DNA from: Anaerolineales bacterium
Lineage (GTDB): Bacteria; Chloroflexota; Anaerolineae; 4572-78; J111
Direction of reading: 5' to 3'
Assembly: GCA_012032575.1 (NCBI GenBank)
Contig: JAAUSP010000062.1
Span: 1 to 20,924 of the forward strand
Length of the DNA stretch: 20,924 nucleotides
Position numbers and translations under genes: made by a program. Below the pieces are notes generated by a model. The model did not search any database and was not told where the DNA came from. It saw only the letters and a list, made by a program, of their open reading frames with translations. Below, piece after piece: positions 1-8,137 of this stretch. Within the stretch, counting starts at the first letter, position 1, and the number at the start of each line of letters is the position of its first letter.

Positions 1-224
1 CTTTTCGCAACGAGGATAGTTGTTTGTTAATGTTCTACGCGGTTATCCGCAGCCTAAAATTTAGAAAACTTGCTATGAAATCCAAGTAATCCGGCTCACA
101 CTTTTACACACAATTTGACATACGACCATAAAACATTGCACATAGGAAATAGTAGTTAATAGAAGATGTAGAGCATTATTGATCCTCCTTCTATTTTTCA
201 TCTTTATCATTACTAACAATTACA

Positions 225-2054
225 ATGAGCCGCAAGAAAAAGCCAAAACCTCACCAACTTAAAACAAACTATCCAAAATCAACGCCTGTTTCTGACTCTA
301 AACCCAAGGGCATCAGCTTGACTCTTGATGGGCGAAATCCACCGTCGGCGTGGCCTTCAGTCTCACTCTGCATGATTGTCAAAAATGAAGAGAAAAACTT
401 GGCTGCCTGTTTGAAGTCGGTGGGTAATTTTGTCAGTGAGATAATTGTAGTGGATACCGGCTCAATTGACCGATCCGTAGAGATTGCCCAATCACTTGGA
501 GCAAAAGTCAAACATTTTACCTGGATTAACGATTTTGCTGCTGCTCGTAATGAGTCAATCAGAGAAGCAAACGGTGACTGGATTTTCTGGTTGGACGCCG
601 ATGACCGGATTTCTCCGGACAACCTCGACCGTTTGAAGCAGGCTCTGGTTTCGGGTCAGGCCGATGTTTACAGTTGTCAAATCGTCAGCCAGGGAGCCGA
701 AGCCCGTTCGGCTACCGACCACTTGCGACTGTTTCGCAACCATCGTGGACTGCGTTTTGATTATGCTTTGCATGAAACCATTATCCATTCGGCTGAACGG
801 CAGGGAGTGACGGTTGCCTGGACCAACATTACTATTGACCACATGGGCTATCAAATTGGTAGTGCCGATCTACAAAGTAAAGCGCGACGGAATCTGACTA
901 TTATCCAACAACAATTAGCCCAGGAATCTGATAATTTGCATTGGCACTATCACTTAGGTGTTTGCCAGACTGTGCTTGAGAATTATGCCGCAGCCGCTGA
1001 GGCTTATGAACGGGTTATCACTGCACCTCCCAGTACATTGAACTGGGATTTTGATGTCTACCAGGCTTATGTTTCTTTGCTCAACGCGTATGTCCAACTC
1101 AATCGTCTCGAAGCAGCTCAACAACTACTCCAACGGGCCTTACAGGTGTTTCCTCGCCGGCGGCATCTAGCAATCCTCGCCGGGATCTTCTATTTAATGC
1201 AGGATGAGCCAGAAGCGGCAGTGAAGATATTGGAACAGGCCAAAATCTTCCCAGTGGAATCAGATCGAGTCGGACATGCCTGGTCCCCTGGCAAGCTAGA
1301 GGCCGAATTGGGACGAGCTTACCTCTGGCTGGGTAACTTACCCCAGTCAAAGAGTTCGTATCAGGGTATGTTAATGGCCACAGGAGCAACTAATCAAGCG
1401 GTTCCTGACAAAATTTTGTACCAAGCCCAGAGTTTGTTTGAGGCTAAGGCATATACTCAAGTTGTTGATTTGTTGGGATCGCAGGTTCAGGGTGATCCTA
1501 AGGCACTGCGTTTATTGGCTCAAGTTGAGCAGCAACGGCAGCAGTGGGGTAGTTCTGCTCGTTATTTAGGGCAGGCCATTGCTTTGAGCCGGCCTGACCC
1601 AGGTGAATGGAGAAATTTGGCTGAATGCCTTTTAAAGAGCAGTAAATTGACCAGTGCCGAGCGACTATGTCATCTGGCCTTGGTTGAAGATAGCGAAAAC
1701 GCAGACATATTTAATTTGTTGGGCCTGATAGCTATTCAACACAATGAAGTTGAACTAGCCTTGACATATCTCATTCAGGCTCTTTTAATCAATCCTCAGC
1801 ATATCTCTGCCAGTAATAACCTGGAACAACTGGCCCGAGGCCTGCAACTCACCCCTTCTGAAACTATCCACCAGTACGGTCTACAGATGCTTCATCAGCA
1901 AAAGTATGCCTCTGCCAACAAAGCGCTGGCTCTTTTTATTAGCCTGCACCCAGACAATTCCGAATCTTATAAATTGTTGGCTGTTATCTTACAGCGCCTG
2001 GGTCGCGAAGAAGATGCACTATTGGCCTGGCAAATGGCTCAACGCCTTGCATGA
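225..2054 (+). CDS. Family 2 glycosyltransferase with TPR-like C-terminal tail
   Basis: The 609-residue protein has a basic N-terminal extension (about 1-45), then a GT-A fold of the GT2 family. It begins at SLCMIVKNEEKNL (about 47-59), followed by EIIVVDTGS (72-80) and the metal/nucleotide-sugar site WLDADDR (122-128, DADD at 124-127). From about residue 235 to the end the sequence is helical and alanine/leucine rich, with TPR-like spacing such as NYAAAAEAYERV and HNEVELALTYLIQAL. There is no signal peptide or membrane segment, so the protein is probably cytoplasmic. GT2 plus TPR proteins next to flagellin genes often glycosylate flagellin before export, and the flagellin gene starts 298 bases downstream. 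That acceptor is inferred from context only. No good ribosome site precedes the ATG at 225, and no better in-frame start was found. Confidence 0.85.
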   Translation: MSRKKKPKPHQLKTNYPKSTPVSDSKPKGISLTLDGRNPPSAWPSVSLCMIVKNEEKNLAACLKSVGNFVSEIIVVDTGSIDRSVEIAQSLGAKVKHFTWINDFAAARNESIREANGDWIFWLDADDRISPDNLDRLKQALVSGQADVYSCQIVSQGAEARSATDHLRLFRNHRGLRFDYALHETIIHSAERQGVTVAWTNITIDHMGYQIGSADLQSKARRNLTIIQQQLAQESDNLHWHYHLGVCQTVLENYAAAAEAYERVITAPPSTLNWDFDVYQAYVSLLNAYVQLNRLEAAQQLLQRALQVFPRRRHLAILAGIFYLMQDEPEAAVKILEQAKIFPVESDRVGHAWSPGKLEAELGRAYLWLGNLPQSKSSYQGMLMATGATNQAVPDKILYQAQSLFEAKAYTQVVDLLGSQVQGDPKALRLLAQVEQQRQQWGSSARYLGQAIALSRPDPGEWRNLAECLLKSSKLTSAERLCHLALVEDSENADIFNLLGLIAIQHNEVELALTYLIQALLINPQHISASNNLEQLARGLQLTPSETIHQYGLQMLHQQKYASANKALALFISLHPDNSESYKLLAVILQRLGREEDALLAWQMAQRLA

Positions 2055-2092
2055 TGCCACGTAAACATTTCGTAAACCTTTCCCCAATTGCC

Positions 2093-2119
2093 TAAAGTTT
2101 AGTCCCCCAAGACCGATAT
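2093..2119 (+). promoter_or_regulatory. Sigma-28/sigma-D type flagellar promoter for flagellin
   Basis: TAAAGTTT at 2093-2100, an 11-base spacer, then ACCGATAT at 2112-2119. The E. coli FliA consensus is TAAAGTTT-N11-GCCGATAA, and the B. subtilis sigma-D consensus is TAAA-N15-GCCGATAT. The -35 matches fully, the spacing is exact, and the -10 matches 7 of 8 to the sigma-D form. It lies between the glycosyltransferase stop and flagellin. The predicted start near 2126 gives a leader of about 225 bases. Confidence 0.8.
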
Positions 2120-2218
2120 TTATACCAGACAACTAAATATTACCAACCACATCATTGAGAGGAGCCACTATCGAAAAAGTACTTCACCATCCACTATCAG
2201 ACGGCAAGCCGGAATTTG

Positions 2219-2258
2219 AGAACTGTTACCCGGCCCGCCCATACTCAGAGACAGTTCT
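2219..2258 (+). other. Inverted repeat in the flagellin mRNA leader
   Basis: AGAACTGT at 2219-2226 is perfectly complementary to ACAGTTCT at 2251-2258, with a 24-base GC-rich loop. Downstream (about 2268-2305) the leader is AT-rich with repeated ACTATT units before the ribosome site. It could stabilise or control translation of flagellin mRNA. No function can be assigned from sequence alone. Confidence 0.4.
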
Positions 2259-2352
2259 TTAACGACAATTCACTATTAACTATTCAAAATTTACTATTCA
2301 CAATGAGTTAGGTAAGGATACCTAATTACTGCCAACACGGAGGTTATATACC

Positions 2353-3207
2353 ATGGCACAAGCAGATTTCACCCGAATTGCATCAAATATTGGCGCTCTG
2401 AATTCACTCAATTCACTACAGTCTGTTAACAACAAACTGGCAGTTCATCAGCAACGACTGGCTACCGGCAAACGTATCAACAGCGCCGGTGACGATCCCG
2501 CGGGTTTGACCATTGCCAACAAGTTACAGGCTCGCTCCGAAGGTTTGAAGACGGCTTTGAACAACATCGCCGACTCCAAAAACCTGCTCTCGGTGGCCGA
2601 TGCCGGTCTGAGCAAAATGAATGGCATCCTGGTTAACATGCGCAATTTGTCCCAGTCAGCGATGAACGACACAATGGGCACGGCTGAACGGCAGGCAGTC
2701 CTGGATCAGTTAAGCTCCTACGCCACTCAGATTGATGACGTTGTGAAGGAAACCAAATGGAATAACGTCCAACTCCTGAGTTCCGGTAGCAACTTCACCT
2801 TCCAAACCGGCGCGGACTCCACTGACACCACCACCTTTACTGCCCTGACCGGTCTGAACTCGGCTGCTGGTGGGTTGGATGTCTCTATCAGCGGCACCAC
2901 GACTTTGACCTCGGCCAGCACCTCGGCCAACTTTGGCACGTATATGGGCCAGGTTGATAAAGCCATCAACACCGTATCTTCCAAGTATGCCAATGTGGGG
3001 TCGTTAATCAACCGCCTGAGCTTTAAGGAAGAACAACTGGCGGTGTCGCAAGTCAACGTCGAAGCATCTTACAACCGCATCATGAACGCCGATATGGCGA
3101 TGGAACAGCTTGAAGCCACAAAGTTCGGCATCTTGCAGCAAACCGGTATCACCATGCTGGCCCAGGCTAACCAGGCTCCGCAAGGCGTCTTGAGCCTCTT
3201 CCGGTAA
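2353..3207 (+). CDS. fliC/hag: Flagellin (filament subunit)
   Basis: At 284 residues this is a compact flagellin. The N-terminal D0/D1 helices carry the family hallmarks: NIGALNSLNSLQSVNNKL, then LATGKRINSAGDDPAGLTIA (about 36-55), and DQLSSYATQIDDVVKETKWN. The C-terminal D0 region has NVEASYNRIMNADMAMEQ and ends in QGVLSLFR. The central surface region (about 145-200) is short and rich in Ser/Thr/Ala, which suits O-glycosylation by the upstream glycosyltransferase (inference). GGAGG at 2339-2343 sits 9 bases before the ATG. Transcription is likely from the sigma-28 type promoter at 2093-2119. It is secreted through the flagellar export apparatus with the FliS chaperone encoded just downstream. 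Confidence 0.97.
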   Translation: MAQADFTRIASNIGALNSLNSLQSVNNKLAVHQQRLATGKRINSAGDDPAGLTIANKLQARSEGLKTALNNIADSKNLLSVADAGLSKMNGILVNMRNLSQSAMNDTMGTAERQAVLDQLSSYATQIDDVVKETKWNNVQLLSSGSNFTFQTGADSTDTTTFTALTGLNSAAGGLDVSISGTTTLTSASTSANFGTYMGQVDKAINTVSSKYANVGSLINRLSFKEEQLAVSQVNVEASYNRIMNADMAMEQLEATKFGILQQTGITMLAQANQAPQGVLSLFR

Positions 3208-3237
3208 ACGTGATCGTCTAGCACCAATCGTCGAACT

Positions 3238-3265
3238 CTTGGGGGGGCTGCAAAGTCCCCCCAAG
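3238..3265 (+). terminator. Stem-loop after flagellin (terminator or mRNA 3' stabiliser)
   Basis: CTTGGGGGG at 3238-3246 pairs with CCCCCCAAG at 3257-3265, with inner pairs extending the stem over a short loop. The following bases (GTTATCTCTCTT) are only moderately T-rich, so termination may be partial and allow read-through to fliS. Confidence 0.6.
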
Positions 3266-3317
3266 TTATCTCTCTTGAGAAAAAATAACCCTCATCAGAA
3301 TTGACGGGAAGGAAATT

Positions 3318-3715
3318 ATGTCGAACGTACAAACAGCCGCACAAACTTACCGGGCGAATCAAATCAATGGAGCCAGCCCCCTTGATTTGCTCATTATGAC
3401 TTATGATGCAGCCCTCGCCGCTGCTGGGCAAAGCGACCTGGCTCGGTTTACCAGAGCGCTGGGCGTGCTGCGAGATGGACTTGATTACAGCTATGACGCC
3501 GAGATTGCACTCGGTTTTTCAAACTTTACCAATACTGTGGTGATTTAGCCCGCAAAGGGGAGTTTGATGACGCCGCTTTTTACTTGCGTGAGTTGCGTGA
3601 TGCCTGGATGCAGGTAAAGCAGCGCTATCAGGCTTCTCAACCCACAACTTATCAACCAGCTACCGCGTCTAGTGGTTCCAGTGCTCCTGTAGGTGGATTA
3701 GTTCTGGCTGGTTAA
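3318..3715 (+). CDS. fliS: FliS flagellar export chaperone, one-base frameshift
   Basis: FliS binds the C-terminus of flagellin in the cytoplasm and prevents premature assembly. The first frame (3318 to about 3519) reads ...YRANQINGASPLDLLIMTYD, typical FliS, and then runs into a stop at 3546-3548. The continuation lies in another frame: LYQYCGDLARKGEFDDAAFY and then LRELRDAW, ending at the stop at 3713-3715. Adding one T to the T5 run at 3515-3519 joins the halves as ALGFFKLYQYCGDL. The product is 132 residues, the normal FliS length. Both halves are intact and conserved, so a sequencing or assembly deletion is more likely than decay. A GGAAGGA site lies at about 3310-3313 before the ATG. 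The stop overlaps the ribosome site of fliD. Confidence 0.85.
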
Positions 3716-3728
3716 AGGAGGGATGGAT

Positions 3729-5498
3729 ATGGCTACTACCGGTGTTTCATTTTATAGCAGCACCTGGGTACAAAGTATGGTGGAGTTGTCGCTAACAACT
3801 GAGCGACAACCTCTACAGCGCTTGCAATCGCAGCGAGATAGCCTTCAGACAAGGAAAGGGATCTACGAAGATATTAGCTCCAAAATTGGAGCATTACAAA
3901 GCGCTATTACAAGTTTGAAGGGTACCGGCAACGTCTTTGAAAACAAAGCTGTCACTGTAAAAAATAACACCGACGTAACGGCAGCGGCCGTTTCGGTTAG
4001 TGGCACAAGTGCAGTAACGGGTAGTTACAGTTTAAATGTCACCAAATTGGCCCAATCTCATCAGATCGGTTCAGCTCAACAGGCGCAGAGTGATGTAGCC
4101 CTTAATTTATCCGGGACATTTGTGCTTGGAGGCGCTACCAGCCGCAGTGTGAACGGTAATGTGGGTTCAGGAAATCCGGTTTCGGGATTTGGTACAGGAT
4201 CTATCCGGGCCAGTGAGACGGAATTAGGCAGCCGAAACTACTCTGTCGAATTTCGCCAGGACGGAACTACCTGGCAATTTCGGGTAGTTGACGATAACGG
4301 CAAAGCTGTTCGAATAGATAATGCGGCAGATACTGGCACAGATATGACTGCCAATTGGCAAAACTTCGATCAGGTTAAAAACACTACTTTTGATACCGGA
4401 CGTGGACTGACCATTTCTTTCACTGATGCCAACCCTACCCAAAAACTTTTTGGTAACACTGGAATTGCCAATGCTGAATATACAGCCCAGGGAGCTAATA
4501 TCACAGTAGCCGCAACCGACAGCCTGAATGAGATTCGGACCAAAATCAATAGTGCTACCTTTGCTGATGGGAATCAGGTACAGGCAACTGTTGTTGATCG
4601 GAAGCTGGTGCTTACAGGCACTCGTACAGGGGCCAATGCGGCTATCAAGCTAATTGACAGCAGTTATAGTGAAGGTGTTAATAATGGTGTACTGGCCGGG
4701 TTAGGTATTGGAGTCAACCAAAGCGGTAGCTTGACTAACCTTGCGGCTAACCAATTACGAGCCGTTCAGAACGCAGAATTTACACTTAACAATATCTCTA
4801 TTAGCCGCAGTCAGAATACAGGCTTGAAGGATTTGGTCCAAGGGCTTTCATTTGACTTGCTGGGCGAGAGCAGCGCGACCATAACTGTCAGCGATGATCA
4901 AACCAAGCTTGAAGATAGCGTTAAGAAACTGCTGGAACAGGCAAATGGCTTGATGAGTTACATAAAGGAGAAAACAGAAGCAAAGTCAAGCAGCAAAGAT
5001 GCCAAAGGAAACCCAACTTACACGCCACCTGCGCTGGGGCAAGATGGAACGATGCGTTCGCTTCGCCAGGATATTGCTTCTGATCTAATGCAAAGTCATA
5101 CCAGCGTAATTGGTGATGCGCCAAAATACCTGTCCCAAATTGGGATTACAGTAGGTAGTAGTGGCTCGTTTGAGCTGAACTCAACAGTTTTGAAAACGGC
5201 CATCGAAAATAATACCGCAGGTGTTAAGAGTCTATTTGATAATGTCTTAGGTCGCCTGGAAACCCGCCTGAAGAGTTACGTGGATGGCTCACAGGCAATT
5301 GTGAAATCTAAGCAAACGGGCGTAGGGGATGAAATCAAACTATTGAATGACCGTATTAGTCAATATCAAGCACGACTTAAGATGAGAGAAACTGCCTTAA
5401 GTAATCAGTATTCGGCAATTCAGACCCAACTCCTTGATATGACTTATCAGTTTCAGTCAGTTCAGGCAATCGGTGGCACAATTAACCAGCAGTATTGA
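3729..5498 (+). CDS. fliD: FliD flagellar filament cap protein
   Basis: The 589-residue protein forms the cap at the filament tip and helps flagellin subunits fold in. The N-terminal FliD region has SMVELSLTTERQPLQRLQSQ and a following coiled-coil helix (about 15-65), then a Ser/Thr/Asn-rich variable middle. The C-terminal FliD region (about 390-589) has YLSQIGITVGSSGSFELN and a terminal coiled coil with RISQYQARLKMRETALSNQY. An upstream in-frame ATG at 3723 directly abuts AGGAGGG (3716-3722), which leaves no spacer. The ATG at 3729 has proper spacing and is chosen. The ribosome site touches the fliS stop, so the two genes are translationally coupled. Confidence 0.93.
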   Translation: MATTGVSFYSSTWVQSMVELSLTTERQPLQRLQSQRDSLQTRKGIYEDISSKIGALQSAITSLKGTGNVFENKAVTVKNNTDVTAAAVSVSGTSAVTGSYSLNVTKLAQSHQIGSAQQAQSDVALNLSGTFVLGGATSRSVNGNVGSGNPVSGFGTGSIRASETELGSRNYSVEFRQDGTTWQFRVVDDNGKAVRIDNAADTGTDMTANWQNFDQVKNTTFDTGRGLTISFTDANPTQKLFGNTGIANAEYTAQGANITVAATDSLNEIRTKINSATFADGNQVQATVVDRKLVLTGTRTGANAAIKLIDSSYSEGVNNGVLAGLGIGVNQSGSLTNLAANQLRAVQNAEFTLNNISISRSQNTGLKDLVQGLSFDLLGESSATITVSDDQTKLEDSVKKLLEQANGLMSYIKEKTEAKSSSKDAKGNPTYTPPALGQDGTMRSLRQDIASDLMQSHTSVIGDAPKYLSQIGITVGSSGSFELNSTVLKTAIENNTAGVKSLFDNVLGRLETRLKSYVDGSQAIVKSKQTGVGDEIKLLNDRISQYQARLKMRETALSNQYSAIQTQLLDMTYQFQSVQAIGGTINQQY

Positions 5499-5514
5499 CC
5501 AGAGGTTATGAGAA

Positions 5515-5886
5515 ATGGACTCTATTAAATCTATTGATGGAATAATAAAGGATTCGGAGGGGCAAGCTTCGACATTAGCTGAGGTTGCTCGTGAGCGTTA
5601 TTGGCAAAAACAAGCCCAAGTTTTACCCCCTGTAGAAGCAGCTAAAGACACGGTGGCGGTTAGTGAAAAACATAGGGACCAAACCGAAGAGAGACTGCAA
5701 GTACAGAGTAATCATACCTATGTTGAATTTGAGATTAACAAGGATACCCGTGAAGTAATTGTGCGCATTATTGAGGCCGAAAGCGGTAAACTGATTCGGA
5801 CAATCCCACCTGATGAACTGGCAAAAGAAATCATTAAGGGGAACTTTAAACCAAATCAACTGCGCCGTCGGGCAGTATTAGTATAA
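5515..5886 (+). CDS. flaG: FlaG family protein
   Basis: This 123-residue protein has a divergent, charged N-terminal half. The C-terminal FlaG domain (about 65-115) carries YVEFEINKDTREVIVRIIEA followed by SGKLIRTIPPDEL. The GxxIRxIPP(D/E)E motif is the family signature. FlaG proteins are encoded beside fliD and influence filament length in some bacteria, though their mechanism is poorly known. It begins 16 bases after the fliD stop, so it belongs to the same operon. A weak ribosome site (AGAGG at about 5501-5505) precedes the ATG. Confidence 0.85.
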   Translation: MDSIKSIDGIIKDSEGQASTLAEVARERYWQKQAQVLPPVEAAKDTVAVSEKHRDQTEERLQVQSNHTYVEFEINKDTREVIVRIIEAESGKLIRTIPPDELAKEIIKGNFKPNQLRRRAVLV

Positions 5887-5916
5887 ATTCCTTTAGTGTT
5901 TATAGGGTTTTGGATA

Positions 5917-6138
5917 ATGACTCTTCAACTCCACTCAAAAAATAATCAAACTTGTCTTAATAGTTATACCTATCTTCAGTTTGTTATTAGTGAAGTGACA
6001 GGTCAAATTGAAGTAAATTTTATTGATAAGGCCAGTGGTCGAGTTATACGACATATCCCTTCAATCGAATTGGTCGAAATTGTGCGAGATTATTTTTCAT
6101 CCTATGAGGCTAGTGTCTACAATTCATCGGAAATTTGA
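5917..6138 (+). CDS. Second, shorter FlaG-like protein
   Basis: The protein is 73 residues from the ATG at 5917. A GTG at 5896 would add seven residues but has no ribosome site. The core reads YLQFVISEVTGQIEVNFID followed by SGRVIRHIPSIELVEIV. This matches the preceding FlaG gene residue by residue (Y-F-I--------V--ID--SG-VIR-IP--EL) but lacks its long N-terminal half. It looks like a tandem duplicate that has diverged. It lies 30 bases after the first FlaG gene and is followed after 16 bases by the sortase gene, consistent with one transcript. Its role is unknown beyond FlaG family membership. Confidence 0.65.
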   Translation: MTLQLHSKNNQTCLNSYTYLQFVISEVTGQIEVNFIDKASGRVIRHIPSIELVEIVRDYFSSYEASVYNSSEI

Positions 6139-6154
6139 AAAAAGGGATCTTGAG

Positions 6155-6937
6155 ATGTGCAGGGTTTTTTGGCCAGTTATTATTCTTATTTTTATTGGTA
6201 CTTCAGCCTGCCGCGTTGAAATAGGTCTTGGAGCAACAGTTCAAAAATCCTTGCCAGTTACGCCACTAACTTCGTTGAATACTACCCCTAAGATAACACT
6301 TTCAGCGACTGATATTGTCCAAGTAGAGATCATTTCTACTCCTAACCTGCCCTCTGAAGCTTCTCCACAGATAGAAAGTAATTTAACCCAATCATCTATT
6401 CAATTAACTTTTACTCCAACCTCGCTGTCCAGATTGAATTCAGATAACAAAGCTATATTAGATACACCGACGCCTCAATCTATCCCCCCGGCTCAATCGC
6501 CACCTTATCGTATTATTGCTTCAACCATTGATCTTGAAGCGCCTATCGAAGCTGTAGGATGGGATATAGTCAAACAGGGAACAACTGATGCTTCGGTTTG
6601 GGTTGTGCCTGAAAGGGCAGCTGGTTGGCACCAGAATAGCTCTCTGCCTGGTCACGGTGGTAATATTGTGCTCTCTGGGCACCATAATGTCGGGTCTGAA
6701 GTTTTTCGGAACTTAGTTAATTTAAAAAAGGGAGATGAAATTATCCTCCAGGCTGATGGTCTCGACTACCGTTATAAGGTGACCGATCACTTTATCTTAC
6801 CTGAACAAGGAGTTTCGGAAGAGCAACGCCAACAAAATGGACAATGGATTATGCCTACTATGGATGAACGTCTTACATTAGTCACATGCTGGCCTTATAA
6901 CGACAACAGCCATCGGCTAATTGTAATAGCTCAATAA
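6155..6937 (+). CDS. Sortase family transpeptidase with lipoprotein-like signal
   Basis: The 260-residue protein starts with a hydrophobic signal segment ending at GTSAC (Cys19), a possible though not ideal lipobox. A Thr/Ser/Pro-rich spacer (about 30-117) follows, then a sortase beta-barrel (about 118-260). The catalytic triad is visible: His176 in LSGHHNVGS, Cys245 in LTLVTCWPY, and Arg254 in NSHRLIVIA. Sortases cut a sorting motif and join surface proteins to an amino-group acceptor outside the membrane. The frame is open upstream to 6023, but the ATG at 6155 has AAGGGA at 6142-6147 and starts the signal segment, so it is preferred. Its substrate is not in the window. It follows the FlaG-like genes on the same strand, which is an unusual place for a sortase. 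Confidence 0.85.
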   Translation: MCRVFWPVIILIFIGTSACRVEIGLGATVQKSLPVTPLTSLNTTPKITLSATDIVQVEIISTPNLPSEASPQIESNLTQSSIQLTFTPTSLSRLNSDNKAILDTPTPQSIPPAQSPPYRIIASTIDLEAPIEAVGWDIVKQGTTDASVWVVPERAAGWHQNSSLPGHGGNIVLSGHHNVGSEVFRNLVNLKKGDEIILQADGLDYRYKVTDHFILPEQGVSEEQRQQNGQWIMPTMDERLTLVTCWPYNDNSHRLIVIAQ

Positions 6938-6942
6938 AACTA

Positions 6943-6971
6943 TTGCACTAAAGCAGTGTAAAGTGTAATAT
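6943..6971 (+). promoter_or_regulatory. Possible sigma-70 type promoter before the PfkB gene
   Basis: TTGCAC at 6943-6948, a 17-base spacer and TAATAT at 6966-6971 each match 4 of 6 consensus bases. The surroundings (6950-7010) carry repeated GTGTAA and TTGCAATG words, which may be operator-like. The assignment is weak. Confidence 0.25.
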
Positions 6972-7165
6972 TGCAATGTAATGTGTAATGAGTGCTGATT
7001 TTGCAATGCACTAATAACTTGAGTTTTGCGATGAAATTGAACCGCCAAAGGCAAAATGGGGTAAAACAGGTCGACCGGTTTTTGTCTGTGAACACGAACC
7101 AGTCTGGGCCGGACGCGGTATGATCCGCCAGATTTCAACCTTACCAATTCATCGGGTGGGTTCGT

Positions 7166-8119
7166 TTGAGGAAACAGGCCGGCCTCGCGAATAGGGAGCT
7201 AACTATAATCGAGGGGCAGCCCGTTTTTGATTTAATTGCTGTTGATAAGTCGTGGGTTGACGTTTTACTCAGCCTGCCCGCCTTGCCCGGCCACGATCAG
7301 AAGGTGCTGGCGACCCTGCTGGGCAAGCAGCCCGGCGGAATGGGCGGTAATGTCGCCTGCGCCGCCAGCCGGCTGGGTCTGCGGACAGGGCTGGTCAGTT
7401 GGGTGGGTGATGACGCCGAGGGTGAATTAGTTTTAGCGGATTTGCGCCGCTTTGGCGTTGACGCGACACACCTTATCGTTGAACCCAATACTAAAACCAA
7501 TTTTACCACAATTTTGATCGACTCCTCCGGCGAGAAAGCTATTATCGTCGTCCCCACTGCTTTCAATACTCTTGTAGTTGATTCGGCCCTCAGCGCCTAT
7601 TTTAGTCAAGCCAGCCTGGTCTATACTACGGTTTATGATCTTGACCAGTTGGCCCGTGTAGCCAGGGTAGTTCATGCCGCTGGCGGCCTGATGAGTGCCG
7701 ATATTGAAGCGGTTGCCGGGCTGCAAGACGAGGGGCTTCGCCAAACCCTGGCATTGCTCGATCTGGCCTTTTTCAATGCCGACACCCTTGACACTGCCGA
7801 TTACGGGCAAGCGGCCCAGGAACTACGTGCTGCCGGCCCTGAACTGGTGGTCATTACTCTGGGTGCGCAGGGGGCGTTGGCCTGTCATGCTCAAGGGATC
7901 ATCCCCTGCCCCGCCTTTAAAGTACCGGTCGTTGACACTACCGGGGCCGGCGACTGTTTCACGGCTGCGTTCTTAACTGCCTATCTCCGTAAATTTTCTC
8001 TCGATCAAGCCCTGCGCTATGCCCAGGCCGCCGCAGCGCTTTCCATTCAGGGTTATGGCGCTCGTGGCGCTTTGCCTAGCGATGAGCAGGTGCGTGATTT
8101 TCTGAAAGTTTCGGTGTAA
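7166..8119 (+). CDS. PfkB family carbohydrate kinase
   Basis: This ribokinase-fold kinase, about 300-317 residues long, transfers phosphate from ATP to a sugar or nucleoside. The PfkB signature regions are clear: GKQPGGMGGNVACAASRLG (about 53-71) for substrate binding, and VVDTTGAGDCFTAAF (about 255-269) with the catalytic Asp263 and anion hole. The substrate cannot be read from sequence. The start is uncertain. The frame opens with TTG at 7166, but homology-like sequence begins only at about FDLIAVDKSWVD (residue 21), and no ATG with a ribosome site lies between. A base error near 7190-7210 could have removed the true start. It ends 18 bases before the stop of the convergent fusion gene, with no evident terminator in the gap. 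Confidence 0.85.
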   Translation: MRKQAGLANRELTIIEGQPVFDLIAVDKSWVDVLLSLPALPGHDQKVLATLLGKQPGGMGGNVACAASRLGLRTGLVSWVGDDAEGELVLADLRRFGVDATHLIVEPNTKTNFTTILIDSSGEKAIIVVPTAFNTLVVDSALSAYFSQASLVYTTVYDLDQLARVARVVHAAGGLMSADIEAVAGLQDEGLRQTLALLDLAFFNADTLDTADYGQAAQELRAAGPELVVITLGAQGALACHAQGIIPCPAFKVPVVDTTGAGDCFTAAFLTAYLRKFSLDQALRYAQAAAALSIQGYGARGALPSDEQVRDFLKVSV

Positions 8120-8137
8120 TGCTACTGCGAACCTTTC

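Noticed and set aside
6917..7147. Minus-strand open frame of 76 codons before the PfkB gene
   Set aside because: It overlaps the sortase end and repeat-like AT-rich DNA, has no ribosome site and no recognisable domain.
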